64,000 nt of DNA, from the NCBI GenBank assembly GCA_007693335.1, contig REDU01000085.1, positions 45,587-109,586 of the forward strand. The letters are read 5' to 3'. The DNA comes from Ilumatobacter sp. Its GTDB lineage: Bacteria > Actinomycetota > Acidimicrobiia > Acidimicrobiales > Ilumatobacteraceae. Of the stretch, positions 1 to 9,067 are shown piece after piece; within the stretch, counting starts at the first letter, position 1; every line of letters begins with the position of its first letter. The position numbers and the translations under genes were made by a program. The notes below the pieces were generated by a model that saw nothing but the letters and a program-made list of their open reading frames with translations, did not search any database and was not told the origin of the DNA.

Positions 1-273
1 GGCGGACTGCGTGCTCCACAACTCGTCGGCCAGCGCGTTGGCGCGTTCGCGCGCCGCCGAGATCGCCCGCGCCGCCTCCTCGGCTGCCGCATCGTCGAGG
101 GGAGGGTCATCGACAGGGAGGTGCTCGATGGGGCGATCGTCGATCGCGGGCACAGCCGTTGCCCAGCCGGCGAGCACGGGCGACGACGGTGCCACGGTGA
201 GGACAGCGCTCGTGACTGCGAGAGCGACAACGAGCGCGAACCCCATCACCGGCCTCGCCCCTGGTGCACCCAT
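1..273 (-). CDS. Secreted coiled-coil protein, N-terminal part (runs off left edge)
   Basis: Only the first 91 codons are in the window. From the ATG at 273 the protein has a signal-peptide-like start: a hydrophobic core (FALVVALAVTSAVLTVA) followed by small residues and a likely cleavage site near residue 36. Then come an acidic, proline-rich linker and an alanine/glutamate-rich helix (AAEEAARAISAARERANAL). Such helices open the coiled coil of secreted NlpC/P60-type wall hydrolases, but that assignment is inference because any catalytic domain is outside the window. An in-frame ATG at 246 is an alternative start. A minus-strand TAGTGT at 289-284 could be its -10 box. The gene is divergent from the ABC ATPase. 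Confidence 0.65.
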   Translation of the reverse strand, partial: MGAPGARPVMGFALVVALAVTSAVLTVAPSSPVLAGWATAVPAIDDRPIEHLPVDDPPLDDAAAEEAARAISAARERANALADELWSTQSA

Positions 274-336
274 ACGGAGCCCGACACTACCGCTCGGATC
301 ATGCACGGGACCCGGCGCCGCGGCTACAACGAGACG

Positions 337-1155
337 ATGTCCGACATCATGCCGAACGATTCGAACGCGAGCGATCCGCTGGTGGTCGACGACGTGTCGT
401 TCCGGCGCGACGGACGAGCGATCCTCGACCGGGTCACGATCCGGGTCGAGTCCGGCCAGCGATGGCTGGTGCTGGGCGCGAACGGCAGCGGCAAGACCAC
501 GCTGCTGCGCATCGCGGCGCTCTACGAGCACCCGTCGAGCGGTTCCGTGTCGGTGCTGGGAGAGCGACTGGGCGTCACCGACGTGCGTGTGCTCCGCCGA
601 CGCATCGGGTACGCATCGGCAGCCCTCGGTGCACAGTTCCGGACCGAACTCACTGCCGTGGACATCGTCAAGACGGCCCGGTACGCCGCACTCGAGCCGT
701 GGTGGCATCAGTACGACCGCGACGACCACGACCGGGCGGTCGCCTGTCTCGGGTCGATGGGCGTCGACGCTCTCGCCCACCGGACCCTGGGCACACTCTC
801 GTCGGGTGAGCAGCAGCGGGTGTTCCTCGCCCGCACCCTGATGAACGACCCGGCGGTGGTGCTCTTGGACGAGCCCTCGGCCCGGCTCGACCTCGGCGGA
901 CGCGAACAGCTCGTCGTGGCGCTGCAGCACATGGCGGCCGATCCCACCGCACCACCGTTCGTACTCGTGACCCACCACGTGGACGAGGTACCACCCGGGG
1001 TCACCCACGCAGCGCTGCTGCGCGACGGTCGGATCCTGCAGTCGGGCGTGATCGACGATGTCCTGACCAGCGAGGGGCTGAGCGAGTGCTTCGGGCTGCC
1101 GCTCGAGCTCGATCGACGGCCCGATGGTCGACTCACGGCGTGGGGTCGGCGCTGA
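337..1155 (+). CDS. ABC transporter ATP-binding protein
   Basis: Cytoplasmic ATPase subunit of an ABC system. It has Walker A GANGSGKTT (about residues 48-56), signature LSSGEQQR (about 154), Walker B VVLLDEP (about 174-181) and the switch histidine in VTHH (about 212). At 272 aa it is a single nucleotide-binding domain with no membrane segment. No permease or binding protein is adjacent, so the substrate is unknown; the overall pattern resembles the stand-alone ModF/YlmA-like ATPases. ATG 337 was chosen because homology begins just after it (PLVVDDVSF); an in-frame ATG at 301 would add 12 residues. The 3' end overlaps the convergent SRPBCC gene by 23 bp. Confidence 0.9.
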   Translation: MSDIMPNDSNASDPLVVDDVSFRRDGRAILDRVTIRVESGQRWLVLGANGSGKTTLLRIAALYEHPSSGSVSVLGERLGVTDVRVLRRRIGYASAALGAQFRTELTAVDIVKTARYAALEPWWHQYDRDDHDRAVACLGSMGVDALAHRTLGTLSSGEQQRVFLARTLMNDPAVVLLDEPSARLDLGGREQLVVALQHMAADPTAPPFVLVTHHVDEVPPGVTHAALLRDGRILQSGVIDDVLTSEGLSECFGLPLELDRRPDGRLTAWGRR

Positions 1156-1579
1156 CCAACTCGATCAACCGCTCGCTCCCCCGCCGGATCTCGTCGTCGA
1201 GGATCCGCTCGAGGATCCCACCGGTCCACAACGACCCGCCATACGAGAGATCCATCGTGAGACGACTGCCCGTGCCCAGGGGCTCGACGAGCGCGTTCAG
1301 CGTCCATGCTGCGTGATGGCGGCCATCGAGCTCACGGCGTTCGAAACGCGCCGACCGGCCGGGTTCGAGCCCGGTCCGCTCCATCCTGAGACGCTTCGAT
1401 CTCGCGAGTGGTCCGACGCGGGTGCGCAACTCGACCATCCACGCCGGTGCGCCGTCGGTCTCGACCGGTTCAGCGGCGTGCACCAGGGTCATCCAGGCCG
1501 GATAGCGGTCGAGCGCCTCGATGTGTTCGAACAGCAGCCCGGGCGCGCAGTCGGCCTCGAGCGCGGCCGTGGTCCTCAT
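1133..1579 (-). CDS. SRPBCC (START/polyketide cyclase-like) family protein
   Basis: A 148-residue protein with the SRPBCC pattern: an opening strand with LEADCAPGLLFEHIEALDRYPAWM, a central antiparallel sheet, and a C-terminal long helix (ILERILDDEIRRGSERLIELV). The fold is a deep hydrophobic ligand pocket; members bind lipids, polyketides or coenzyme Q-like molecules, and the ligand here cannot be told. It is the last gene of the minus-strand run that begins at 7186, and its ATG overlaps the stop of the DUF3499-like gene by 4 bp, so the two are probably translationally coupled. Confidence 0.8.
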   Translation of the reverse strand: MRTTAALEADCAPGLLFEHIEALDRYPAWMTLVHAAEPVETDGAPAWMVELRTRVGPLARSKRLRMERTGLEPGRSARFERRELDGRHHAAWTLNALVEPLGTGSRLTMDLSYGGSLWTGGILERILDDEIRRGSERLIELVSADPTP

Positions 1580-2127
1580 GGACCCGGGCGACGCGGCGGG
1601 AGGTCTTCGCCACGGAACGCCCGGGCGAGCAGCGGGCTACGCACCTCGAGGAGCCCGTCGAGGTTGTCGTCGGTGTCGAACGTGGGCATCCACTCCGACG
1701 CCGGTTCACCGTCGCCGGTCGGGGTCACATCTCCGGCCTCGACCAGATCGGCGGGGACCATGGGTGTCTCGACGGGGGTGGCGTCGAGTTGCAGCTGCTC
1801 AGACGCCGCCGGAGCGCGGCTGGCGGTGCCTGCCGTCGTGCCGGCGGTACGGCGACGTGGAGCGCTTCGCCGTTCGGACGTCGTACCCTTCGCCCGCTTC
1901 GGCGAGGTGGGCGGTCGGAACAACCGCGGGATGGGCTCGCGGCGATCGTCGAGGGTCCACCCACGGGGCACCACCATCGCGTCGGCGTGGCGCTTGCACA
2001 GCACACCGTTGGCGTGCTGGTTCCACCGGTCGAGCGGCGAGAGCCAGAACACGAGGTCTTCGGGACGCATGCCGTAGGCGGCGGCACCGGGCTCGGAGCA
2101 GCCCGGTCGCTCGCACAGCTTCGTCAT
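1576..2127 (-). CDS. DUF3499-like small zinc-binding protein
   Basis: The N-terminus (CERPGCSEPGAAAYGM, then ANGVLCKRHADAMVVPRGW) matches the layout of the actinobacterial DUF3499 family: two cysteines in CxxxxC, then C and H in CKRH, plausibly a zinc site. The C-terminal two thirds is basic then acidic low-complexity sequence. Function is unknown. ATG 2127 starts right at the conserved domain and has TAGATT at 2140-2135, seven bases upstream, so this gene may have its own leaderless promoter inside the end of the ATPase gene. An upstream in-frame ATG at 2160 would overlap the ATPase and is not favoured. Confidence 0.75.
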   Translation of the reverse strand: MTKLCERPGCSEPGAAAYGMRPEDLVFWLSPLDRWNQHANGVLCKRHADAMVVPRGWTLDDRREPIPRLFRPPTSPKRAKGTTSERRSAPRRRTAGTTAGTASRAPAASEQLQLDATPVETPMVPADLVEAGDVTPTGDGEPASEWMPTFDTDDNLDGLLEVRSPLLARAFRGEDLPPRRPGP

Positions 2128-2134
2128 GCCGCCG

Positions 2135-2140
2135 AATCTA
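2135..2140 (-). promoter_or_regulatory. -10-like box (TAGATT) for the DUF3499-like gene
   Basis: On the minus strand TAGATT lies 7 nt upstream of ATG 2127 with no Shine-Dalgarno between them, the spacing expected of a leaderless promoter. It overlaps the stop region of the P-type ATPase gene. Confidence 0.45.
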
Positions 2141-4894
2141 CTGCGCGTGAGGTGCGACATCCGTGCTGTTGCGGAGGCGTCGGATCGCCTTGTCGATCTC
2201 CATCGCCACGACGATCGTCGTTGCGACGAGGAGGATCCGCACCCACGTCGCGAGGTCCAGCGGCTCGACCCGCAACACGAACTGCGTGGGTGGCAGATAC
2301 AGGGCGAGCACGTGGATCGAGAGCGCCAGCCCGGTGGCGCCCAACAGGAACGGGTTCGAAAGCGGGTCGAGGCGGAACAGCGATCGGGTCTCGGACCGCG
2401 AGTTGCCCACGTGGAGCGCGCCGAACACGACCATCGTCGTGAGTGCCGTCGTCTGGGCCAGCACGAGTGCTGTGTCGGGATCCATCCCCGGGCGATCGAG
2501 CTGCCATCGGAAGAGCACGAGCGTACCGATGGCCATCACGAGACCCGAAGAGAGCGTCCGCTCCCACAGACGCCGCGACAGCACGCCCTCGTCGATCGAG
2601 CGCGGTGGCTGGTCGACGACCCCTTCTTCCCCGGGCTCGAACGCGAGCGACACGTCCTGGAGGCCCTTGGTGACCAAGTTGAGCCAGAGCAGCTGGGCCG
2701 GCAACATCAAGAGCGGCCACTGCAGCCACACCGCGGCGGCGATGGCGAAGATCGACGCAGCGCCCGTGGAGACCAGGAAGAACGTCACCTTGCGAACGTT
2801 TTCGAAGGTGATGCGCCCCTCCTCGACCGCCGCGGCGATGCTCACGAAGTTGTCGTCGGTGAGCACCATGTCGGAGGCCTCCCGGGCGACGTCGGTGCCG
2901 TCTTTCCCCATCGCGATGCCGATCGCAGCCGCCTTGAGGGCGGGCGCGTCGTTCACGCCGTCGCCCGTCACCGCGACCACGTGGTCGTTGTCGCGCAGCG
3001 CGTGGACGATCCGCAGCTTCTCCTCCGGTGCGACGCGGGCGAACACGCGAACCCGCCGGACGGCCTCGCGGAGCGCGTCATCGTCCATGTCGTCGAGATC
3101 GGCGCCGGTCAGCACCTCGGCATCATCGGCGTCGTCGGCAACGATTCCGAGGTCCCGGGCGATGGCCCTGGCCGTCACCGCGTGGTCGCCGGTGATCATC
3201 ATGACGGCGATCCCGGCCCGGGAGCACGTGGCGATCGACTCGCGCACGCCCTCGCGCGGCGGGTCCAGCATCCCCTGCATCCCGTGCAGGACGAGTCCGT
3301 CAGGATCGTCGATGTCGTCGGAATCCACCACGTCGGGAGGGACCGTGCCGCTCGCCATGGCGAGCACCCTCAATCCTTCGGCGGCCAGCTCGTGGGCGGC
3401 CCTGCGCACGACGTCCGGGTCGATCTCGACCAGGCCCTCCGGAGTGGCGACATGGCTGCACATCGCAAGCACCCGCTCGGGCGCGCCCTTGACGAAGATC
3501 TGGTGCTCGCCGTCGATCTCGCTCACGGCGGCCGCGTAGCGGCGCTCCGACTCGAACGGGATCTCCGCCACGACGGGCCACCGCTCACGGACGGCACCCG
3601 GATCGATGCCGACGCCCATCGCGGCGATCAGCAGCGCAACCTCGGTCGGATCACCGATCGCGCCACGCTCGCCGTTGACGCTCGTCGTGACCGCCTCGTT
3701 CGCCAGGATCCCGGCGATGATCGTCCGGGCGAGCCCATCGTCGGCGCCCGGTTCCACGGTGACCAGTTCGGAGTCGCCCGAGTCGCCGAGAGGTCGGAAA
3801 CCCGCCTGCGGGTCCGATCCGGCCAGCTCGAATCGACCGGCATGAGTCCAGATCGTGCGGACGGTCATCCGGTTCTCGGTCAAGGTGCCCGTCTTGTCGG
3901 AACCGATGACAGTGGTGCTCCCCAAGGTCTCGACCGCCGGCAGCCGACGGATGATGGCGTTCCGCCGGGCCATTCGGCGGACGCCGATCGCGAGGGTGAT
4001 CGTGAACACGACCGGGAGCCCCTCGGGGATCGCGGCGACGGCGAGCGCCACGGCGGTGAGGAACATCTCCTGGACGTCGCCGCCGAGCGCCACACCGGAC
4101 ACGAACACGATGAGAGACGACGCACCGACGAAGGCGCCAACGAGGTGGGCGAACCGCGTCATACGCTGCTGTAGCGGGGTCTCCAGGTCCTCCTCGGTCC
4201 TGATCATCCCGGCGATCGCGCCGAGCTGGGTGGCATCGCCGGTCGCCACGACGACCCCGCGGCCACGGCCGCTCGTGACGACGGCACCCGAGTAGGCCAT
4301 GTTGGCACGGTCGGCGAGCGAAGCGTGGGCGTCGACCGGGCGCGCGTGCTTGCCCACCGGCACGGACTCACCGGTCAACAGCGACTCGTCGACCCGGAGC
4401 GAGATCGTCGACACCAGACGCACGTCAGCGGGCACACGGCTCCCCGGATCCAGCAACACGACGTCACCGGGCACCAGGTCACGGCTGTCGATCTCCTCCT
4501 CGGACCCGTCACGGACCACCCGGGCGTGCGGAACCACGAGGCTCATCAGCGAACGCACAGCGCTCTCGGCCTTGCGCTCCTGGGTGAAACCGATCGCCGC
4601 GTTCAACACGAGCACGGCCGCGATGACCGCCGAGTCGAGGTACTCCTGGAGGAGGATCGTCACGACCGCTGCCGCCAGGAGGATGTAGATCAGCGGGCTC
4701 GTGAACTGCCGCAAGAACACGACCAGCGGCGGGGTCGGCGGATCGTCGGCGAGTTCGTTACGACCGTGCTCGGCGAGCCGCTCGGCCACATCGTCGTCGG
4801 CGAGACCACGCTCGAGATCGGTCCCGACTCGCGCCGCCACCTCCTCGGGCTCGGCGGCGTGCCACGAAAGTTGTTCGGTGAGCTGCTCAGTCAT
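2138..4894 (-). CDS. P-type (P2/IIA-like) cation-transporting ATPase
   Basis: A 918-aa membrane pump. In order it shows an N-terminal cation-ATPase domain ([12 protein letters not shown]), paired membrane helices, the actuator TGES motif, the ion-binding helix [17 protein letters not shown], the phosphorylated Asp (about D333) in DKTGTLTEN, the nucleotide-binding domain (VKGAPE), the hinge [11 protein letters not shown] and a C-terminal cation-ATPase domain with about six helices. PEGLP is typical of Ca2+ and related type II pumps; Ca2+ is the best guess but Na+ or Mn2+ is possible. ATG 4894 overlaps the slipin stop by 8 bp, so it is co-translated with slipin and NfeD, an uncommon partnership. 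A farther in-frame start at 4942 would lie deep in the slipin gene. Confidence 0.92.
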   Translation of the reverse strand: MTEQLTEQLSWHAAEPEEVAARVGTDLERGLADDDVAERLAEHGRNELADDPPTPPLVVFLRQFTSPLIYILLAAAVVTILLQEYLDSAVIAAVLVLNAAIGFTQERKAESAVRSLMSLVVPHARVVRDGSEEEIDSRDLVPGDVVLLDPGSRVPADVRLVSTISLRVDESLLTGESVPVGKHARPVDAHASLADRANMAYSGAVVTSGRGRGVVVATGDATQLGAIAGMIRTEEDLETPLQQRMTRFAHLVGAFVGASSLIVFVSGVALGGDVQEMFLTAVALAVAAIPEGLPVVFTITLAIGVRRMARRNAIIRRLPAVETLGSTTVIGSDKTGTLTENRMTVRTIWTHAGRFELAGSDPQAGFRPLGDSGDSELVTVEPGADDGLARTIIAGILANEAVTTSVNGERGAIGDPTEVALLIAAMGVGIDPGAVRERWPVVAEIPFESERRYAAAVSEIDGEHQIFVKGAPERVLAMCSHVATPEGLVEIDPDVVRRAAHELAAEGLRVLAMASGTVPPDVVDSDDIDDPDGLVLHGMQGMLDPPREGVRESIATCSRAGIAVMMITGDHAVTARAIARDLGIVADDADDAEVLTGADLDDMDDDALREAVRRVRVFARVAPEEKLRIVHALRDNDHVVAVTGDGVNDAPALKAAAIGIAMGKDGTDVAREASDMVLTDDNFVSIAAAVEEGRITFENVRKVTFFLVSTGAASIFAIAAAVWLQWPLLMLPAQLLWLNLVTKGLQDVSLAFEPGEEGVVDQPPRSIDEGVLSRRLWERTLSSGLVMAIGTLVLFRWQLDRPGMDPDTALVLAQTTALTTMVVFGALHVGNSRSETRSLFRLDPLSNPFLLGATGLALSIHVLALYLPPTQFVLRVEPLDLATWVRILLVATTIVVAMEIDKAIRRLRNSTDVAPHAQ

Positions 4895-5732
4895 CGGCAC
4901 CCGGCGGCGGGAGGCGGTCGTCGGGAGCGGCGGTTGGCGCATCGGGCGCCTGTGATCGTCGGTTCTGGTCGGCGAGATCGGCGGTGGCCTGCGCGAAGCG
5001 CAACAGCTCGACCGGCACGGGGAAGATCAGGGTCGAGTTCTTCTCGGCCGACACCTCGCTCATGGTCGACAGCAACCGCAGCTGCATGGCACCCGGATTC
5101 TGGTCCAGGGTGCGGGCCGCCTCGCCGAGCGCGCTGGCCGCCTCGAGCTCACCCTGGGCGTGGATCACCTTCGCCCGTCGATCGCGCTCGGCCTCGGCCT
5201 GACGACCCATGGCCCGGCGCATCGTCTCGGGCAACTCGACGTCTTTCACCTCGACCAGCGTGACCTTCACCCCCCACGGGTCGGTCACACCGTCGATGAT
5301 CTGCTGCAGCTCGGTGTTGATGTCGTCGCGCTTGATGAGGAGGTCGTCCAGCTCGACCTGACCGAGGATGCTCCGCAGGGTGGTCTGGGCGATCTGCGAG
5401 GTGGCGACCAGGTAGTTCTGAATGGCGACCACGGCCCGCACGGGGTCGACCACGTTGAAGTAGGTGACGGCGTTGACCCGCAGCGTGACGTTGTCCTTGG
5501 TGATGACGTCCTGGGGTGGGATGTCGGCGGTGATGGTCTGCAGGTTGACCTTCACCATCTTGTCGATGAGCGGGATGATGAAGAACAGACCGGGCCCCTT
5601 GGCACCGATCACCCGACCGAGCCGGAAGATGACACCGCGTTCGTACTCGTTGACGATCTTGATGGCCGCCACCAGCAGCAGCACGACCACGAGGACGGCG
5701 GCGCCGATGCCGTAGAGGAGTGCTTCGTTCAT
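4887..5732 (-). CDS. Slipin (SPFH/stomatin-like membrane protein)
   Basis: 281 aa. One N-terminal membrane helix ([19 protein letters not shown]) is followed by the SPFH/band-7 domain ([21 protein letters not shown], then the typical [13 protein letters not shown] and [16 protein letters not shown]) and a charged alanine-rich coiled coil ([24 protein letters not shown]). Slipins form ring-like oligomers on membranes and act with NfeD proteases, whose gene lies directly upstream and overlaps by 4 bp. An AAGGAG ribosome binding site sits just before the ATG. The C-terminal tail is proline/alanine-rich and disordered. Confidence 0.92.
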   Translation of the reverse strand: MNEALLYGIGAAVLVVVLLLVAAIKIVNEYERGVIFRLGRVIGAKGPGLFFIIPLIDKMVKVNLQTITADIPPQDVITKDNVTLRVNAVTYFNVVDPVRAVVAIQNYLVATSQIAQTTLRSILGQVELDDLLIKRDDINTELQQIIDGVTDPWGVKVTLVEVKDVELPETMRRAMGRQAEAERDRRAKVIHAQGELEAASALGEAARTLDQNPGAMQLRLLSTMSEVSAEKNSTLIFPVPVELLRFAQATADLADQNRRSQAPDAPTAAPDDRLPPPGADD

Positions 5733-7186
5733 GAGGCTCCTTCGGGTTGCCCGCCGACCGGCGGCGTGACGGGTGGGGTGATCGGTGGTTCGAGCGGCGG
5801 CGTGCTCGCCGGGGCCGGTGCGGCGGGGACGACCACGAGGGTGAGGCCCTCGACATCGACCACCTCGACCACGGCGCCGTCAGCGAGCACGGTACCCGGA
5901 TCGCGCGGTCGGACGTTCCACCAGGCACCCCCGACGAAGACCTGTGGGTGACCGCGCGCCGACCGCACCGTGAGCCTGTGGCCGACGAACAATCCCGCAC
6001 CCGTCGTGGTGGAGGGAGCCGTGCGGGCCCGCATCGCGAACCGACCGGCGATCACCACGAACAGGGCCACGACGATCGCGACCGGAAGGATCACGGCAAG
6101 GCTGATCTGCAGACCCGGGGCATCGTCGAACAAGAAGATGCCGCTCATCACGAGCGCGAACGCCCCGCCGGCAGCGGCGAGGCCGAGTCCTGGCGCGAAG
6201 ACCTCGGCGACGAAGAGCGCAGCAGCGAGCAGCAGGAACACCAGACCCACCAGATTGACCGACAAGACGGCGAGACCGAACAGCCCGAGTGTGACGAACG
6301 TGAGTCCGAGCACCGCTCCCACGCCGATGCCCGGCGACGCGAGCTCGTAGATCAACCCGAGAGTGCCGATCGACAGCAGGAGGAACGCGATGTTCGGGTC
6401 GGCGAGCACCTGCTGGATCGATCGGAACACCCCCATGTCGTGCTCGTCGACCAGGGCCCCGGAGAGCTGGAGCGTCACCTCGCGATCAGTCGGCCCCACG
6501 GTGACGGTGAGGCCATCCACGGCGTCGAGCAGGTCGGCGGTCGAGCTCGCCACCACGTCGATCACCCCGAGGTCGAGCGCCTCGGTCGCGCCCGCCGACC
6601 GGGCGTCACGCACGGTGTCGCCGATGAACCCACGGTCGCGATCGCGGGCATCGGCGATCGCCTCGGCGTACGCCACCGCATCGTTGACGACCTTCTCGTC
6701 GAGGTCGCCACCGTCGCCGCCCACCGGCGTGGCCGCTCCGATCGTGGTTCCCGGTGCCATCGCTGCCACATGGGCGGCGAAGGTGATGATCGCGCCAGCC
6801 GAGGCCCCTCGGGCGCCCGCCGGGGCGATGTGCACGATCACCGGTACCTCGGCGGCGAAGATGTGCTGCACGATGTCGCGCATCGACGTGTCGAGCCCAC
6901 CGGGCGTGTCGAGTCGGACGAGGTAGGCGTCGTAACCCTCACGTTCGGCGCGTCGGATCCCGTCGGCCAGGTGGCCGGAAACAACGGGCGTGATGGGCGC
7001 CTTGATCGTGGCCTGCAGCACCCGCGCCGCCGCGAACTCGCCGGATTGGGCGGGGACCCCCGACGGGTGTGCCGCACCACTGCCGCTCGGGTTCGCGAGG
7101 GTGAACACGCCGACGAGGGCCACGAGGAACGCCCACGCCCACCGGTGACGGCGGACGGTGGTCTCGGATCGGGGAATCGGCGACAT
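5729..7186 (-). CDS. NfeD-family membrane serine protease (ClpP class, long form)
   Basis: 485 aa. A signal/anchor segment ([17 protein letters not shown]) leads into a ClpP-like protease domain with [14 protein letters not shown] and the conserved [18 protein letters not shown] segment; the serine of GASAG fits the catalytic serine of the NfeD-1b type. Four or more membrane helices follow (about residues 235-370), then a C-terminal OB-fold (NfeD) domain ([26 protein letters not shown]) and a proline-rich tail. Family knowledge: these cleave slipin-type partners, and here the slipin gene overlaps the stop. It is the first gene of the operon; a GGGAG motif precedes the ATG. Confidence 0.9.
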   Translation of the reverse strand: MSPIPRSETTVRRHRWAWAFLVALVGVFTLANPSGSGAAHPSGVPAQSGEFAAARVLQATIKAPITPVVSGHLADGIRRAEREGYDAYLVRLDTPGGLDTSMRDIVQHIFAAEVPVIVHIAPAGARGASAGAIITFAAHVAAMAPGTTIGAATPVGGDGGDLDEKVVNDAVAYAEAIADARDRDRGFIGDTVRDARSAGATEALDLGVIDVVASSTADLLDAVDGLTVTVGPTDREVTLQLSGALVDEHDMGVFRSIQQVLADPNIAFLLLSIGTLGLIYELASPGIGVGAVLGLTFVTLGLFGLAVLSVNLVGLVFLLLAAALFVAEVFAPGLGLAAAGGAFALVMSGIFLFDDAPGLQISLAVILPVAIVVALFVVIAGRFAMRARTAPSTTTGAGLFVGHRLTVRSARGHPQVFVGGAWWNVRPRDPGTVLADGAVVEVVDVEGLTLVVVPAAPAPASTPPLEPPITPPVTPPVGGQPEGAS

Positions 7187-7204
7187 GGTGGGCTCCCGGA
7201 TGTA

Positions 7205-7220
7205 CCCGCCGACCGGCGGG
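7205..7220. promoter_or_regulatory. Palindrome between nfeD-like and mscS-like genes
   Basis: CCCGCCG-AC-CGGCGGG is a perfect 7-bp inverted repeat with a 2-bp centre, bracketed by TGTAC and GTACA. It lies in the 96-bp divergent gap, 19 bp upstream of the NfeD start. It could be an operator or just a GC-rich hairpin in the 5' region. Confidence 0.35.
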
Positions 7221-7282
7221 ACGACCGGTGTACACCATCAACCTACCGGTGGTTCCGGGGGCGAGCTGTTTCACGATCGTCG

Positions 7283-8728
7283 ATGCTGGGCACGCTCGCG
7301 ACGAATCTGATGCCGCACCAACTCCCCATCGCCCCTCCACCGTCTGCACGGCGCGGCCCGTCGCGCATCGTCGCGGGCCTGGTGGCGGCACTGGCGACCC
7401 TCCTCGTCGTGCCCGGCGCCGGCCCCTCCGTGTCGGGCGCTGCACCCCAGCCCGGACCGGCCGTCGCCACCATCGCCGCACCCGGACAACCCGACGAGGA
7501 ACCGCCCGGCACCGACCCGACCGCCCCCGTCGGTGATCCGGACGCGGACGAGCCCGCACCCCGGACCGGACCCGAGGAGGACATCGAGACCGATCCCGCG
7601 GACGATCCCGAGACCGATCCCGCGGACGAGCCCGACGAGCCCGACACCCCGACCACGGTGTTCCCACCGGGTCCGCCACCCGGGTTCACCGAGGAGCAGT
7701 TCCGACGGTTCGTCGACGTCGTCCAGGTGTGCGGGTTCGACGCCGGCTGGGTCTGCGACTCGGTGTTCGCGCTGACGGGCAACGAGGCACTCGCCGAGAC
7801 CGCCCAGTGGGTCTACGACATCCCGCTCCGCCTCGCCATCATCTTCCTCCTGGCATTCGGTGCCAACCGACTCGTCCGTCGGGGCATCGCCTCGTACGCC
7901 GCACGGGCGACCGCCCGGTCGACCGCCCAGCGCTACGACGACCCGGAACTGATCAGGCGTGACGAGCTGCGCGTCAACACGGCGACATCGGCCATCGGGG
8001 GCGCTGCGAGCGTCGTCATCTTCTTGATCACCGGCCTGATCGTCCTCGGCGAGATCGGGATCACGCTCGGACCGCTGCTCGCCGGTGCCGGTATCGGCGG
8101 CGTCGCGCTCGGTTTCGGCGCCCAGAACATGGTCCGCGACTTCCTCGCCGGCATCTTCGTCGTGTTCGAGGACCACTACGGCGTGGGCGACAACATCGAC
8201 GCGGGCCGGGCGAGCGGGACCGTCGAGGAGGTCACGCTGCGGATCACGAAACTTCGCGACATCGAGGGCACGTTGTGGTTCATCCCGAACGGCATCATCG
8301 AGGGCGTCGGTAACCGGACCCAGCTGTGGGCCCGAGCCATCATCGATTTCGACATCGATTACCGGGCCGACCACGAGCGCGCCGGCGAGATCATCAAGGC
8401 CACGGCCGACCGGGTCTGGCAGGACCCCGAGGCACCCGTGCGGATCCTCGAGGAGCCGGCCCTGTGGGGTGTCGAGAGCCTCGGCGACTCGGCGGTCGTG
8501 ATCCGAATCGCCGTCAAGTGCGCGCCGGCCGAGCAGTGGTCGCTGGCGCGGATGCTGCGGAGCGAGGTGAAGAAGGCACTCGACGCCGAAGGGATCGAGA
8601 TCCCGTTCCCGCAGCACACCGTCTGGGTGCACGGGGTACCCGAAGGCGACGCGGCGGAGGGAGCTCTGCTGGCGGCGGGCGCCGCCGGAGCGGTCGAGAC
8701 GATCGAGGCCGACGACTCACGCAGGTGA
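7283..8728 (+). CDS. MscS-family mechanosensitive ion channel with acidic N-terminal extension
   Basis: 481 aa. After a signal peptide (SRIVAGLVAALATLLVV) comes a proline/aspartate-rich external stretch of about 90 residues (EEDIETDPADDPETDPADEP), then a membrane helix (LRLAIIFLLAFGANRLV), further helices and the small-residue pore helix LLAGAGIGGVALGFGAQNMV followed by RDFLAGIFVVFEDHYGVGD, the hallmark of MscS. The cytoplasmic beta and alpha/beta domains follow (GTVEEVTLRITKLRDIEGTLWFIPNG). It should open under membrane tension to release solutes. ATG 7283 or 7310 can start it; 7310 leaves a cleaner signal peptide. The repeated Asp-Pro codons at 7577-7640 are a local tandem repeat. Confidence 0.9.
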   Translation: MLGTLATNLMPHQLPIAPPPSARRGPSRIVAGLVAALATLLVVPGAGPSVSGAAPQPGPAVATIAAPGQPDEEPPGTDPTAPVGDPDADEPAPRTGPEEDIETDPADDPETDPADEPDEPDTPTTVFPPGPPPGFTEEQFRRFVDVVQVCGFDAGWVCDSVFALTGNEALAETAQWVYDIPLRLAIIFLLAFGANRLVRRGIASYAARATARSTAQRYDDPELIRRDELRVNTATSAIGGAASVVIFLITGLIVLGEIGITLGPLLAGAGIGGVALGFGAQNMVRDFLAGIFVVFEDHYGVGDNIDAGRASGTVEEVTLRITKLRDIEGTLWFIPNGIIEGVGNRTQLWARAIIDFDIDYRADHERAGEIIKATADRVWQDPEAPVRILEEPALWGVESLGDSAVVIRIAVKCAPAEQWSLARMLRSEVKKALDAEGIEIPFPQHTVWVHGVPEGDAAEGALLAAGAAGAVETIEADDSRR

Positions 8729-9067
8729 ACCCAGCAGTCGTCACTGCGTCGCGACCCGCAGCGCGCCAACGCGATGTCGTCGTGTGCCCAGCCGACCCTG
8801 GTGCGGATTCGGGTGCACGAACACCCCTCACCGGGACCGCCACCGGTGTGTCGGTGAATGACGGCGACGCGGTCTCGTCCGTTCCCCGACGGCTGGCACA
8901 TGGCGATCCGTGACGCGGTCGCCATCACCTTCGAAAGGCACCTGTTCGGAGGATCTACACTCTCCGAACAGCAGTGTCAGCCAGGTCTACGACATCGGCG
9001 ATCTGACAGGCCCGCTCATGGAGACCTGCCGTTCGCACGACAGGCGACCGATCGAAAGAGCATCACG
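8729..9067. other. Intergenic region, 339 bp
   Basis: No convincing gene on either strand. It holds a 10-bp perfect inverted repeat (listed separately) and, just before the ATG at 9068, a weak AAAGAG ribosome-binding site. The first 200 bases show nothing I can name. Confidence 0.5.
8942..8971 (+). promoter_or_regulatory. Inverted repeat flanking a -10-like hexamer
   Basis: CTGTTCGGAG (8942-8951) and its exact complement CTCCGAACAG (8962-8971) flank a 10-nt spacer that contains TACACT (8956-8961). The site is 96 bp upstream of the secreted repeat protein gene. Arms flanking a TANNNT box suggest an operator over a promoter; a hairpin terminator for the channel gene is possible but it lies 214 bp past that stop and has no T-run. 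Confidence 0.4.

Noticed and set aside
301..336. Longer N-terminus for the ABC ATPase
   Set aside because: The extra 12 residues (MHGTRRRGYNET) have no homology feel, and ATG 337 is closer to the conserved start of the domain.
5747..7282. Long plus-strand reading frame running in front of the MscS gene and opposite nfeD
   Set aside because: It has the codon mirror pattern of the minus-strand NfeD gene (biased Arg/Asp/Glu/His residues) and no domain; only the part from 7283 matches a real family.
7577..7640. Short tandem repeat in the mscS-like gene as an insertion
   Set aside because: It is an in-frame Asp-Pro-rich repeat (GACGAT/GACCGAT codons) within the extracellular linker; no flanking duplication or mobile-element ends.
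8942..8971. SOS/LexA box
   Set aside because: The palindrome CTGTTCGGAG-N10 does not fit the actinobacterial LexA site, which has a CGAAC-N4-GTTCG form.
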